Shown: positions 21,802 to 31,070, counted from the stretch's first letter. The stretch is DNA of 51,347 nt from Deltaproteobacteria bacterium (GCA_031285295.1 JAITWK010000007.1:1-51347); one strand, 5' to 3'. Translations and numbers: made by a program. Notes: a model not told the origin generated them from the sequence alone.

Positions 21802-22821
21802 TCAATACCCTAGCGCCTTGCCGAGCGTTACGGAGGTAGAGTACGCGCCGCCGCCGGAAAAATTGTGCCGCGCCTGCTGCACGGTGTAATTGCCATCGTA
21901 TCTGCCCCAGCCAAAAACATGCGCCGTGCCGCCAGCGCGCAGCAAGGGATGCCCCATGCCAGCCCATTCGGCCTGTTTTTCCGCAATGTTCAATTTACGC
22001 AGTTCGGCTTTGGCCACGCGCTCGGCCTGGGCGGCATTTTCCACCCGGCGGTTAAGGGCGAGTATCTTGCCGGTTTTCGGAGCGCCGCCGTCCTCTTCCG
22101 TGGGTGTGTATTCGTAGCGGATTTGACTGCCGCTTTTTGGATCCAAAAAACTGATTTCCACTTTGGAATAAATATTGGCGGATCCAATCTGCGCCTGAAA
22201 GCTGTCGCCATCGGCACGGGTAAGTTCTACCGGCGTGAGGGCATCAGCTTCCACACCCTCAAAAACGATCAGCTCGCCAGCGGATATTTTCAGGCGGCAG
22301 CCCTGGACGGTGCAAAGACGCTGCAAAAAGGCCAAATCGCTTTCCTGTCGCTGGTCGGTACGCTTCAGCTTTATGGCGGCAGCCCGGTAAAACAGTTCCA
22401 GCCCGGCAGCCGATGAAATATCCTGCGCAATGCGTTCCAGCGATGCGCCCTCCCAGGAGCGTGTTTTCTTTTGCCCGACCAGCGAAGAGGTCACCAGGGC
22501 CGGAACCGCTCGCACTGCAACAGTGTCGCCGCCGCTGCCGGAAGAAAGGCTCGACTCATCCATCTCAAATTCACCGCAGGCAAGCTGATAGGCATCATCC
22601 GGGCGGAACCAGTTTTCGCAGGAAATCACCGGACGGATCCGGTCGCCCTTTTCCGGTGACCACGGGCCTTGCCAAAGGCGATTAGGATCGGCCAGCGAAA
22701 AGGATATCTCATCAGCCACGCCGTCGGCGTTCTCGACAAAATCGAAAGAGAGCAAATCCGGCGCGATATCCCTACTGATATTAACGCCTTCATAGATGAT
22801 GCTTAAACTTGCTCGCCTCAT
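21802..22821 (-). CDS. Tail protein D (P2 gpD / late control D family)
   Basis: 339 residues. Matches gpD: NISRDIAPDLLSFDFVENADGVADEISFSLADP near the start, then GGDTVAVRAVPALV, RQESDLAFLQRLCTVQGC and the C-terminal DGNYTVQQARHNFSGGGAYSTSVTL. It is the baseplate hub/tail-tube cap protein. It directly precedes gpV (1 bp apart). Confidence 0.92.
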   Translation of the reverse strand: MRRASLSIIYEGVNISRDIAPDLLSFDFVENADGVADEISFSLADPNRLWQGPWSPEKGDRIRPVISCENWFRPDDAYQLACGEFEMDESSLSSGSGGDTVAVRAVPALVTSSLVGQKKTRSWEGASLERIAQDISSAAGLELFYRAAAIKLKRTDQRQESDLAFLQRLCTVQGCRLKISAGELIVFEGVEADALTPVELTRADGDSFQAQIGSANIYSKVEISFLDPKSGSQIRYEYTPTEEDGGAPKTGKILALNRRVENAAQAERVAKAELRKLNIAEKQAEWAGMGHPLLRAGGTAHVFGWGRYDGNYTVQQARHNFSGGGAYSTSVTLGKALGY

Positions 22822-22838
22822 TTTTGCCTCGGTTGTTA

Positions 22839-23060
22839 TTACCGCTTCCAGGGCGGCAGGCTTTCGGTCGGGCTTTTAGCCGCTTCGGCTTCCGTTGCCG
22901 GAACATTTACGCTGACATCGCCGGAAAACAGCAGCACACCCCGGCTTTTAAAGTTGGCGGCCAGCAGCTTGTGCATGGAAAATTCCGTGCCGAGCCGGGC
23001 TTTAGCCAACTGATCCCAGGCCTGACCCTGTACGGTGGTAAGGGTGAGCTTATTGGGCAA
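22839..23060 (-). CDS. Tail protein X (LysM-like)
   Basis: 73 residues with the gpX pattern: TTVQGQAWDQLAKARLGTEFSMHKLLAAN (a LysM-like YxxxxGDxxDxIA relative) and then FSGDVSVNVP. P2 gpX is essential for tail assembly. It overlaps the tape measure stop by 11 bp. Confidence 0.85.
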   Translation of the reverse strand: MPNKLTLTTVQGQAWDQLAKARLGTEFSMHKLLAANFKSRGVLLFSGDVSVNVPATEAEAAKSPTESLPPWKR

Positions 23061-25620
23061 AATCCACCCGCCTGCGGTTGTGTTCCATTGCCTTCACCAC
23101 GCTCTGCACAATTTTTTCAATGCCCGGACGCGCAGCTTCCATCTTTTTGCGAAACTCGCCTTCATCCAAGCCTTGAACATTAAACTGCATGGGCAAGGAA
23201 AAACTGTTGCCGCCACGTCCGGCCGTACCAGCTTGCGCTGCCAGGGCAGGCAATCCAAGCCCCAAAGCGGCCCCGGCCTGCGCCCACAGCCCGATGGAGC
23301 GTTCGCTGCCATCGTGCGGAATAATACTTTCCGCCTTGCCGCCTTCGCCCACCACGGCCAGAGTGGGCCGGGTGACCACACCACCAAAAGCGTAGCCGGG
23401 AACTGTCTGTGACTGCGCCGCCCCCTGGGTACTGCTGCTGACTGCCGGTGACTGAACTGTTCCCTGAGCCATACCCTGAACACCAGCATCCGCCCAGGTT
23501 TCCGCTCCCTTAATGCCAAGGCGAATGGCCGTCTGTTTATTTATCTGGCCGGTTCCACCGCCAACGCTGCCACCGGTAAAGCCACTGGCAGCTTGCGTGG
23601 CAACCGCCCCTTGCTTCTCCCACCAATCAAAAAACGCTTTAATTTCTTCCCAGTAAGTAATTATCGCGGTTAGGGCGACAATCATCGCTCCAAGGGGGTT
23701 GGCCGCAAGTGCGCGGCCCAATACGCGCACGCCTTTGGAAAATCCTCTGGCACCTTTGTCTGCAACCAGAGCGCTCCTGCCATAGGTGTTATTGGCGGTG
23801 GTTGCTCCACTGGTAGCAAGGGCCGCATTTAATTGTGCGCCTTTCTGGCGCAACAAAGCACCCTCCATCAACAACATGCCGCTTTTGACAAAAGTAAAAC
23901 CATAAGCCAGCCCTTTGGAGACTGCGGCCAGAGTGACAATGGAACCGGCGGCCAGCGTGACGAATTCGGTCAGCCGGGGGTAACGCTCGGCAAAATCGGT
24001 AATGCCGCGCGCTCCGGCGCTCACAACGCCAAGCAGTTGGTTAAGCGGGGGCAGAAGTACCGATCCGAAGGTTACGGCCAACATGGTTGCACTGTTTTTT
24101 GTCAGGGTCATGGCGTTAGCTGTCGTTTCCGCTCGTGTCTTGTATTCTTCAAGCATGCTGCCGGAAAACAAGCTTTCGTCCGCAACCAGCCCCAGTGTAC
24201 TTTTATATTTGTCCAGACCGCTGACCAGCTTGGCTATTTCGTCCGAAAAACCTTCACCCAAAATCGCATGCAATTCGCCCATGGGATCTTTGGTTTTTTT
24301 GACTGCTTCCAAAAAGAACAATAAAGCCCCCTGAGCATCATTTTTAAACATGTCCGACATTTGCTTTGCGGAAAGCCCCAGCCGCCCAAAGGCCGCTTTC
24401 GCTTGGTCAGACATTTTATCGGCGTTGTTCAGTTTGAGTAGCAATGAGTTGGTGGCCCTAGCTCCAACCTCGGACGGAATTTTTAACGACAGCATGGCTG
24501 CGCCTAGGGCTCCTACCTGTTCTCCGGTCAAACCGACCATTTTTGCCGCTCCAACCCGGTTGGTGAAATTGATTATTTCACCGGCAGTGGCATCGGTATT
24601 GTTGCTCAAATAGTTAAAGGCATCGCCAAGCCGTACAACTTCATCCTGATTCAGATGAAAATTGGTGCGCAGTCCGGTCATGGCGGATCCGGCCTCGGCT
24701 GCGGAAATGTCAAAAGCTATCGCCATTTTGGCCGCGTCTTCCGTAAAGCGCAGCAGTTCGCTTTCCGCAATACCAGCTTGCCCGGCTGCCGCCGCGATGT
24801 CGGCAATACCGGAGGCTGCCACGGGCAGCCGGGTGGAAAGACGAAGTATGTCCTTGCTGAATGCAGCGAAATCAGGCGCATCAAATTTGGTTACTTTTTT
24901 CACATCAGCCATTGCGCTTTCAAAATCCATGGCCAATTTTACCGGTATCGCCACTGTGGCCCCCAAGGCCACCGCGTCCAACATTTCGCCCCGCAGACGG
25001 GCGCGGTTGTTTCGGTTAGCCTCGCGTCCGGCCAAATTGGCAGACACCGACGCTTGATGCTTGGAGAGCACCGTCAAATCGGCGGCCAGCGCTCCCTGCC
25101 CGGCTCGCACCTTGTCCATCTGCGTGGTCAGCGAACGGTAATCCTGTAAGAGTTTGCCCACACTGCCGGATTCGTTTCCTATGGTTGCCACCAGTTCGCG
25201 GTGGCTTTCCTCGGCCTGACGGTTCTTGAGGGTAAGCTTGTCCACTTCCTTTTCAACCTGAGCTATTTGCCTGCCCAACAATTTATCTGTGGCACCGGTG
25301 GAGTGTGTCAGCTTATAATGATTAAGCGCATCCAGCCGTGACTGCGCATCAACAAGCTCGTTTTTTAGCCCGAACAGTTTTTCACGGGATTTTTCAAAAG
25401 ACGCGCCCAACTTGCCGGTAGTGGATCTTTCCATTGCTCGCAAGTCGTTGCCCAAGCCCACCACTTGCGACTGGATAGTGGAGATGTTTTTTGAAGTATC
25501 TCCCAACGCCCGCATATTGTTGCCCAATCCGGCAATCTGCTTATTGGCCTGACCCATGACTGATTTGAAGTCGGAAGCCATGGTAGCGCCTAGCGCAAAA
25601 TTGAAGGACAAATCAGCCAT
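23050..25620 (-). CDS. Tail tape measure protein
   Basis: The start MADLSFNFALGA at 25620 follows a GAGG; 856 residues. The N-terminal third is a long coiled coil (LDALNHYKLTHS, QIAQVEKEVDKLTLKNRQAEES). Residues about 220-500 match the phage tail tape measure domain (GATVAIPVKLAMDFESAMADVKKV, LPVAASGIADIAAAAGQAGI, MTLTKNSATMLAVTFGSVLLPPLNQL), with hydrophobic segments later. Length would set a tail of about 120 nm by the usual 1.5 A per residue rule (inference). The C-terminal end (RPTLAVVGEGGKAESIIPHD) is also typical. Confidence 0.95.
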   Translation of the reverse strand: MADLSFNFALGATMASDFKSVMGQANKQIAGLGNNMRALGDTSKNISTIQSQVVGLGNDLRAMERSTTGKLGASFEKSREKLFGLKNELVDAQSRLDALNHYKLTHSTGATDKLLGRQIAQVEKEVDKLTLKNRQAEESHRELVATIGNESGSVGKLLQDYRSLTTQMDKVRAGQGALAADLTVLSKHQASVSANLAGREANRNNRARLRGEMLDAVALGATVAIPVKLAMDFESAMADVKKVTKFDAPDFAAFSKDILRLSTRLPVAASGIADIAAAAGQAGIAESELLRFTEDAAKMAIAFDISAAEAGSAMTGLRTNFHLNQDEVVRLGDAFNYLSNNTDATAGEIINFTNRVGAAKMVGLTGEQVGALGAAMLSLKIPSEVGARATNSLLLKLNNADKMSDQAKAAFGRLGLSAKQMSDMFKNDAQGALLFFLEAVKKTKDPMGELHAILGEGFSDEIAKLVSGLDKYKSTLGLVADESLFSGSMLEEYKTRAETTANAMTLTKNSATMLAVTFGSVLLPPLNQLLGVVSAGARGITDFAERYPRLTEFVTLAAGSIVTLAAVSKGLAYGFTFVKSGMLLMEGALLRQKGAQLNAALATSGATTANNTYGRSALVADKGARGFSKGVRVLGRALAANPLGAMIVALTAIITYWEEIKAFFDWWEKQGAVATQAASGFTGGSVGGGTGQINKQTAIRLGIKGAETWADAGVQGMAQGTVQSPAVSSSTQGAAQSQTVPGYAFGGVVTRPTLAVVGEGGKAESIIPHDGSERSIGLWAQAGAALGLGLPALAAQAGTAGRGGNSFSLPMQFNVQGLDEGEFRKKMEAARPGIEKIVQSVVKAMEHNRRRVDFAQ

Positions 25621-25637
25621 GCTTTTATGACCTCGGC

Positions 25638-25868
25638 TTACCGCCATGTGGTGCGTTCAACTATTTCCGGCAGTTCCGCCAGATACCCCAGATATTCCGC
25701 CCCGCGCATTGCGCGAATTTCCGTTCTTGACCAGCCAATCAGGCGGCCCAGCAGCAAAACGCCGCGCCGCAGTTCGCTTAGGATGACGGCTGCATCGTGT
25801 CCGGTTGCGCCTTCTGCGCTGCGTCCGTTTGGCGGGCTGGGGATGCGTCCGGCTTTTCTGCCGGGTTT
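25638..25868 (-). CDS. gpE' extension, reached by -1 ribosomal frameshift
   Basis: In the -1 frame of the gpE gene the sequence is open from 25889 to the TAA at 25638. Beyond the gpE stop it encodes a conserved-looking segment (ELRRGVLLLGRLIGWSRTEI, AMRGAEYLGYLAELPEIV) like P2 E' and other tail chaperones. There is no ATG or SD for separate translation. The heptamer A AAC CCG (plus-strand 25862-25868, written in the gpE frame) permits slipping to AAA CCC and would give a fusion of about 166 residues. Confidence 0.65.
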   Translation of the reverse strand, partial: KPGRKAGRIPSPPNGRSAEGATGHDAAVILSELRRGVLLLGRLIGWSRTEIRAMRGAEYLGYLAELPEIVERTTWR

Positions 25869-26137
25869 GTAGGGCGCATTGCGTTCACCTCACGATAGGC
25901 CGCGCGGATCCGTACATAATTAGCCAGAGAAAGAGTACGCATATCATCGTAGGAAATGCCGGTGAGCGCTGAAAACAGGCACATTTCGCTGGTAAGCGGT
26001 ACCAGGGGGCGGCCAAGATCTACGGCCATCGCCTGCGAATCTTCCTCATCACCAATCGTAGATAAACGCAGGGTGCAGCCATTCAACATTTTGCCGTTGA
26101 TACGCGCCGGGGTGGCGAAGGTTACATTTGCTTCCAT
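25778..26137 (-). CDS. Tail assembly chaperone E
   Basis: 119 residues. The middle (LGRPLVPLTSEMCLFSALTGISYDDMRTLSLANYVRIRAAY) is the P2 gpE-type fold that recognises the tape measure protein; the last 30 residues are a low-complexity tail. Place between the tail tube gene and tape measure is that of P2 E. Translation continues into the -1 frame for part of the product (see 25638-25868). Confidence 0.85.
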   Translation of the reverse strand: MEANVTFATPARINGKMLNGCTLRLSTIGDEEDSQAMAVDLGRPLVPLTSEMCLFSALTGISYDDMRTLSLANYVRIRAAYREVNAMRPTNPAEKPDASPARQTDAAQKAQPDTMQPSS

Positions 26138-26146
26138 GATGTTACC

Positions 26147-26668
26147 CTAAAAATCCATGCCGAGGTTTTTACGCACACCGGCCAGCATGTCTTTGCCGTT
26201 GATGCGGTAGATCATGGCCAGCTTGTCGATGAGCAGCACTTCCTTGCCGTCCAGTTCTTCCAGATGGCGCAGCACTTCCACCTCAACCGAGTTGCCCTGC
26301 TTTTTGCCGGTTTCAAAACTGCCGCCGGAAGCGGTTTTTGTCATATAGGTGATGACAAGTCGGCAGGGGACAAACTTTTTCAATCCGGTGGTTTCATCCG
26401 CTACCTGAATGTTTGCACGCAATTCCACGCTGTTGTTTTCGGAAATGTCCTGTAACAGGTAAAAATCCTTAGAGCGCGAGGTGAAGTTGAAGGTCATGCT
26501 CATGGACGAAGGCATGCCGATAGCCGGGCTTTCGTACTCACCGGCAATGCCGGAACCGGAAATGGTTTCGGTAATAAAGCTCACTTCCGGCGATTCAACG
26601 GTGGCGATGCCAAGCAGGGGGCCGCCCTCTTTGTAGACGCGAAATGCGGTGGTTTGTTCAGGAATCAT
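26147..26668 (-). CDS. Major tail tube protein (P2 FII family)
   Basis: 173 residues. FRVYKEGGPLLGIATVESPEV at the start, then SMSMTFNFTSRSKDFYLLQ and a VPCRLVITYMTKTASGGSFETGKKQGNSVEVEVLRHLEELDG-type region match FII. It forms the inner tube of the contractile tail and follows the sheath gene. Confidence 0.92.
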   Translation of the reverse strand: MIPEQTTAFRVYKEGGPLLGIATVESPEVSFITETISGSGIAGEYESPAIGMPSSMSMTFNFTSRSKDFYLLQDISENNSVELRANIQVADETTGLKKFVPCRLVITYMTKTASGGSFETGKKQGNSVEVEVLRHLEELDGKEVLLIDKLAMIYRINGKDMLAGVRKNLGMDF

Positions 26669-26721
26669 ACTGCTCTCCGTTCGGCCCAGCTTATTACGGG
26701 GCGCTCAATTTATTTATATTT

Positions 26722-27984
26722 TTACCCAAACAGCGTGCTGATGTAGTTCGGGTCGAACTCAAAAATGCCGTAAATAGCGCGGGCTGGCGGCGGCGGCGTG
26801 ATCCAGAGGTGGAAGCGCATCAGTCCGTCCATGATATCCACCGTGGGATTTTCAAAATCCTGAAAAGCGATGCGCCCACCCAAAATAACTTCCTGAGCCG
26901 TAAAGCCATCCAGCCGATGTTGTTCACTGTCCAGAATGGTCTGGATCAAGCGGCGGGTAATCGGCGAATCGACCTTTTGAAAATAGGTCAGAATGAAAGT
27001 GTTTTTGTACCAGTTGAAAAAACGCCGGATGGGAATAAAGGCGTCCTTCGGATCGGTGTTGGTGGGATAAGCCGCCGTGCGGTTGCCCCAAAAGCGCCAG
27101 CCGCCGTCAAAATTATCCACCGTAACAATGCCCTCGCCGTTGAGGTAGTTGTTCTGATCGCGGCCCAGCCAGATTTCTTTGCCGCCCGCGCCGATGGCGC
27201 GGGTAATCTGCGCCTGCTTGTTGGAGGGCGAAACATGCGGGGTGCCGGTGGGCGTGTTGCCGTCAGTTACGGAAATGCCCCCGGCCAAATGCAGCGAGAG
27301 CGGATAAACCACATCGCCCAGGGCCACTTTGGGCCAAGTGACAATCAGCCGCTCGGCAACCAGGTTGTTCTCGTTTTTGTAGCCAGGCACATCCGTATAT
27401 TTCGACACGGCCTCGACATCGATGTCGGTAATGGCCTCGCACTCAAACAAGCCGTTGATATTGATGGTTTTAGCGCCCATAACCACACCCACCGCCGGAT
27501 CCTTGTCAAAACCCGGCACAAGAATACAGCCCGGCACCAGGCGGTAACGCGGAAAAGCCTCGCTAATGCACTCCAGGCCAGTGGGCTTGAGGGTATCGGC
27601 ATCAATACCGCCGATGATATCAGCCGTGGTCACCTTGCCGGGATCCGGCTTGTCGCCGTCCATATGCTTTTTCGGGTCGAACACGTTGACGCACATCATC
27701 GGGGCGGCGTTGTATTTTGAAAAATGCACGTCCGCCGCCGCGCACAAGGTGTATTTTTTAAATTCAGCGGTGGTAGAGGCTTCCGGCCAGCCCATTTCCG
27801 CAACAAATTCGGCGCGGGAATAGTAAAGGCGCAGATCGTTGATGTAGCGCGGTTTATCCGCAGCCAGGGTTTGCACCGGCGCGGTGCCTACCACGAACAA
27901 AACGTTGGTAGGTACGTTACGCGCAGGTAGCAGCGAGGTGGGCAGCTCACTGCCGTAAACCCCATGTTGATAGCTTTGCGACAT
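26722..27984 (-). CDS. Tail sheath protein (P2 FI family)
   Basis: 420 residues, full length. N-terminal YQHGVYGSELPTSLLPARNV, VVGTAPVQTL, the central SLHLAGGISVTDGNTPTGTPHVSPSNKQAQI and the C-terminal WRFWGNRTAAYPTN, ALE-type lever and FDPNYISTLFG identify the FI sheath. It contracts to drive the tube through the envelope. Confidence 0.95.
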   Translation of the reverse strand: MSQSYQHGVYGSELPTSLLPARNVPTNVLFVVGTAPVQTLAADKPRYINDLRLYYSRAEFVAEMGWPEASTTAEFKKYTLCAAADVHFSKYNAAPMMCVNVFDPKKHMDGDKPDPGKVTTADIIGGIDADTLKPTGLECISEAFPRYRLVPGCILVPGFDKDPAVGVVMGAKTININGLFECEAITDIDVEAVSKYTDVPGYKNENNLVAERLIVTWPKVALGDVVYPLSLHLAGGISVTDGNTPTGTPHVSPSNKQAQITRAIGAGGKEIWLGRDQNNYLNGEGIVTVDNFDGGWRFWGNRTAAYPTNTDPKDAFIPIRRFFNWYKNTFILTYFQKVDSPITRRLIQTILDSEQHRLDGFTAQEVILGGRIAFQDFENPTVDIMDGLMRFHLWITPPPPARAIYGIFEFDPNYISTLFG

Positions 27985-27995
27985 TTAAAATCTCC

Positions 27996-28325
27996 TTACT
28001 TCTTGGCCTGGGCCATTTTCTGGGTAGCGGCCATTACCTTAGATATTGAGTCGGACAAACCCGAGTCGGGCTTTTTAAGATCCGCCAGTGCCTTGCCCAA
28101 ATTGGCAATCTCCACAAAGCAGGCTGCGAAATCTTTATCTTCGCCTGCCTTTGCGTGCAGCGGTTTCGGCAATCCGGCTATGTCGGAAACCCGAAACAGT
28201 TGGTTATATGCCACCGGCAGGCCAAAAGCGCGGTTAGGGCCAAGATACATCAGTGCGGCAACGGGCAGCAGATCCGGTGTGGTTTTTTCAGCGCCCTTGT
28301 CGGCAGCGGGTTTATTGCTCCCCAT
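27996..28325 (-). CDS. Hypothetical protein ahead of the sheath gene
   Basis: 109 residues, Ala/Lys/Asp-rich, helical (KDFAACFVEIANLGKALADL, ISKVMAATQKMAQAKK). It overlaps the tail terminator-like gene by 14 bp. Family not recognised; its place suggests a small tail completion or sheath-associated protein. Confidence 0.6.
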   Translation of the reverse strand: MGSNKPAADKGAEKTTPDLLPVAALMYLGPNRAFGLPVAYNQLFRVSDIAGLPKPLHAKAGEDKDFAACFVEIANLGKALADLKKPDSGLSDSISKVMAATQKMAQAKK

Positions 28326-28803
28326 AAAAATCTCCTTTTATTGACCGCCGGGGGCTGGTATGCCGCCAGCGGGTGATCATGGTTGCTATGTGATAGTTAT
28401 GTTGCTTTTTTTCCGGGTCGGGCTTGGCCGATTCCAAAGGCAACTGCAAATCAAAAATATCTGCCAAAAGGCGATTACGCATGAAATCACCGCGCAGGTG
28501 ATCCATGAGCATGGCGGTGAGCAGCTCGGCCTCGCCGGGGCCGGAGGGGGAATACACGCCAAGAAGCAACGCCACCTGCTCCAGATTATCGCCCTGATCC
28601 TGACTGCTGCCTTCCACCCAGCGAATAACCACAAAGGGGAAACGCTCCGGCAGATTTTTTTCGTTATCATCCGGCACGTTGCCCAAAAAACATCTGGCAC
28701 TGTCCATTTTATCTTTTCCGTTAACCGGCTCAGGCAACGGAAAAGCGGCCAGCGAGGTTTCCAGAAAAGCCTGAAGCTCAAGAAGCAGTTTATAAACGCG
28801 CAT
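28312..28803 (-). CDS. Tail terminator-like/minor tail protein
   Basis: The second ATG (28803) has better SD spacing (GGAGAAG) than the first; 163 residues. PFVVIRWVEGSSQDQGDN, VALLLGVYSPSGPGEAELLTAMLMDHL and the closing HIATMITRWRHTSP look like the P2 gpR/Mu Gp37 class of tail completion proteins that cap the tube. It overlaps the stop of the next gene. Confidence 0.65.
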   Translation of the reverse strand: MRVYKLLLELQAFLETSLAAFPLPEPVNGKDKMDSARCFLGNVPDDNEKNLPERFPFVVIRWVEGSSQDQGDNLEQVALLLGVYSPSGPGEAELLTAMLMDHLRGDFMRNRLLADIFDLQLPLESAKPDPEKKQHNYHIATMITRWRHTSPRRSIKGDFYGEQ

Positions 28804-29429
28804 CATCTTCTCCTGGCCATTTGCTTGAGCGAGGCGTTAAGAACTTTATCCACGGCATCCGAAAGATTGCCCGGCAAAACCGCTCGTGTCAGTTCTTCCA
28901 GCAAATCCTGATTGCCTTTACGCGCCAAAGCCCGAATTGGATGCGGGCCGTACAGGCTTTCAATGCCGCCTTTGCCGGGGCGATGGCGCACAACCAAAAT
29001 AACGTTGTCGTTCAGCCCTTTCATGACAAAGGCTTTTTGCTTTTGACTACGGGGATTTTTACGCGAGCCGCCGCGCAGCACTTTTACAGACGCGCCTTCT
29101 TTGGGGCGTTTCGGGCCGGGGCGTTTCGGGCTGGCCTGAAAGTTGATCAGGTTCATGCCGCGATGGTCCGTAATATTCATGCGACCCAGCAGGTGTGAGA
29201 CTTTGGCGTTTTCCAGCAGAGTTTTACGCGTTAAATCTTTGGCCTTGGCTGTGTAGGTAGTTTGCGCTATGCGGATGGCCTCGCGCCGTACCCCGCGCAG
29301 GGTGGTGTTGATGGCGTCCGCACAAACCCGCGCCGCGCCATCTTTTATATGGGCCACGCTGCCCAGCATGGCTTGCACCACCGCATCCGCATTGTTCACG
29401 CTCACGCGCAACAGGTTAGGATTTTTCAC
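28803..29429 (-). CDS. Minor tail protein Z-like
   Basis: 208 residues, basic (GGSRKNPRSQKQKAFVMKG). The N-terminal pattern INTTLRGVRREAIRIAQTTYTAKAKDLTRK and the later IESLYGPHPIRALA match prophage minor tail protein Z / gpS-like proteins. They act in tail completion and joining to the head. Confidence 0.75.
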   Translation of the reverse strand: MKNPNLLRVSVNNADAVVQAMLGSVAHIKDGAARVCADAINTTLRGVRREAIRIAQTTYTAKAKDLTRKTLLENAKVSHLLGRMNITDHRGMNLINFQASPKRPGPKRPKEGASVKVLRGGSRKNPRSQKQKAFVMKGLNDNVILVVRHRPGKGGIESLYGPHPIRALARKGNQDLLEELTRAVLPGNLSDAVDKVLNASLKQMARRR

Positions 29430-29736
29430 GGTACACCTCTATTTTGAACAGCCCCATATTGTCCCTGGCTTCGGAAACCATCCATTTTTGCCCGTTCCAG
29501 TCGATTTCCCGGTCAGCCCTGGGCAGAGGCACCAGTCCGGCTGCGATATGAATGGTGGCACTTTCAAAAACAACGCCGGGCCTGCCATCAGCAAATTCGC
29601 CGGTAGTTGAAACCGGACCGACTATCTGCGCGATGCAGGCAACGCCGTTGAGCCGAATCGGTTCGCTTTCCGCGAATTCATCAGGATTTAAAAATACCTG
29701 TTCGGCCTCCCAAGCCATGGCCTCTTTAAGGTTCAT
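29416..29736 (-). CDS. Head-tail joining/head-closure-type protein
   Basis: 106 residues. RPGVVFESATIHIAAGLVPLP, REIDWNGQKWMVSEARDNMGLFKIEVYRE give a beta-sandwich pattern seen in small head-closure proteins (stoppers). It sits between lysis genes and tail genes, a common place for connectors. Family assignment is by pattern and context. Confidence 0.6.
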   Translation of the reverse strand: MNLKEAMAWEAEQVFLNPDEFAESEPIRLNGVACIAQIVGPVSTTGEFADGRPGVVFESATIHIAAGLVPLPRADREIDWNGQKWMVSEARDNMGLFKIEVYREKS

Positions 29737-29751
29737 CAGTTTTCTCTTTGA

Positions 29752-29988
29752 TTATGGCTTGCGCTCGGCAAATTTATTCCAGCTCTTCAAAGCGGCTATA
29801 TCTTCGCCCTGCTTGCGGGTAATCGCAAACAAATCGGTTGTGTCCTCTTTTGTGGCGAATTCACGCAAGCATTCTTCTTTGTGAAAGCCAAGGCGCTCCA
29901 GTTTTTCCAAAGCACGGCGCAGGAAAAAACCTACAATTCCAAGCAGGATAGTATTCAGGCAAATCAATACTTCGGTCATGTGCATCAT
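29752..29988 (-). CDS. Small membrane protein, lysis-associated
   Basis: 78 residues. One N-terminal transmembrane helix (VLICLNTILLGIVGFFL), then a charged helix (RRALEKLERLGFHKEECLREF). AAGGA precedes the ATG at 29988. Short single-span proteins beside an endolysin often act as holin helpers or spanins; there is no lipobox, so an outer spanin is unlikely. Confidence 0.6.
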   Translation of the reverse strand: MMHMTEVLICLNTILLGIVGFFLRRALEKLERLGFHKEECLREFATKEDTTDLFAITRKQGEDIAALKSWNKFAERKP

Positions 29989-30012
29989 GGTGCATTCCTT
30001 GCACGGATTGAA

Positions 30013-30648
30013 TTACCGGGTTTTAGCTGAGTTGTTTTTCGACTGATGCATCAAGTTTTTAGCCACGCGCCTATCACCAAACCACCAGGTGAAAAGAGTA
30101 ATGCACAAAGTATAGGCAACACTGGATGCCTGATCCCACATGGTTACAGCCTGTGCCACACTGAAAGCGTCAATGCCAACTCTCTGCATTACTTCCCAGA
30201 CTTGCCACGTTACCCAGGTTGCAATAGCCCCGCTGTAAATAGTCAGACCGGGACGCATGATAGACTGGAGCGCATCGGAAAAACCGAAAAGCGTGCAAAT
30301 AATTGTGGCCAAAGGAACAGTCAAATAACGCCAGCCATCCTTACGGTTCATGAGGGTAGCCACCCAGCGGCTTTCAAAAACTTTTTCATTTCCAACTCGC
30401 TGAGATTCCGTGAACCCACGCGCCTCTTCAAGCGTAATGGCCCCTTCGGTCTGTACTTGGGCAACATGAATCTGCGCCTGCACTTCGGCAATACGGGCTT
30501 CGGATTCTGCTTGAACCATATTTAGTTCATGTTCGCGCTTGGCTTTATTGTCCTCAATTTCCAGGCTTTTCATTTTGTAGTTGGCATATGTCGTGATGCC
30601 AGTACCGATGAAGCCCGCAATGGTGCCGATGATGGATTCCAGAATCAT
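30013..30648 (-). CDS. Membrane protein, probable holin
   Basis: 211 residues. An N-terminal hydrophobic helix (IIGTIAGFIGTGITTYANY), a long coiled coil (EHELNMVQAESEARIAEVQAQIHVAQVQTE) and a C-terminal cluster of three hydrophobic segments (LTVPLATIICTLFGFSDAL, IYSGAIATWVTWQVWEVM, VAYTLCITLFTWWFGD). The architecture occurs in phage lysis cassettes. It overlaps the endolysin-like gene by 4 bp, which supports a holin role. Confidence 0.65.
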   Translation of the reverse strand: MILESIIGTIAGFIGTGITTYANYKMKSLEIEDNKAKREHELNMVQAESEARIAEVQAQIHVAQVQTEGAITLEEARGFTESQRVGNEKVFESRWVATLMNRKDGWRYLTVPLATIICTLFGFSDALQSIMRPGLTIYSGAIATWVTWQVWEVMQRVGIDAFSVAQAVTMWDQASSVAYTLCITLFTWWFGDRRVAKNLMHQSKNNSAKTR

Positions 30649-31070
30649 AATGCGCCTCCGCTAATTTCCAGCGTGAACGATTCGCCGCTCATGTAAGCCA
30701 TGAGCTTACGCATGGCGGCGGCAGAGTTGAGAACAGCAAGCTGTCCGGCAGCCGCGCCTTTGGCGGTTCCCGGCAGAATGCAGCCCTGAGAATTGCTCTT
30801 GAAGTCCAACGCAACGTCACCGGCCCAATTACCGGCATGAATCAACACACCGGAACGGCCCGGAACGTCACCGAGCAAGTACAGGTTCTTCTTGAACCTT
30901 GGAGAGTAAACAAGACGACAAATATATTGCCCACATGGGATGCAGGAAATTTCACGCTTATTTTCGCGCCAGGGCAGCTCAACCGTAAACAGCGACCAGC
31001 CTTCTCCGACCAGAAGCCCAAAAGTACCCTGGTCGGATTGCTGTTTACGGATTAGGTTGAGTTGACGCAT
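30645..31070 (-). CDS. DUF5675-family endolysin-like protein
   Basis: 141 residues. LLVGEGWSLFTVELPWRENKREISCIPCGQYIC at the start and GRSGVLIHAGNWAGDV...SQGCILPG match DUF5675. The HxGN and GC pair resembles an L,D-transpeptidase-like catalytic His-Cys, so cell-wall cleavage or remodelling is likely. It lies beside two membrane proteins in the lysis cassette. Confidence 0.75.
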   Translation of the reverse strand: MRQLNLIRKQQSDQGTFGLLVGEGWSLFTVELPWRENKREISCIPCGQYICRLVYSPRFKKNLYLLGDVPGRSGVLIHAGNWAGDVALDFKSNSQGCILPGTAKGAAAGQLAVLNSAAAMRKLMAYMSGESFTLEISGGAL

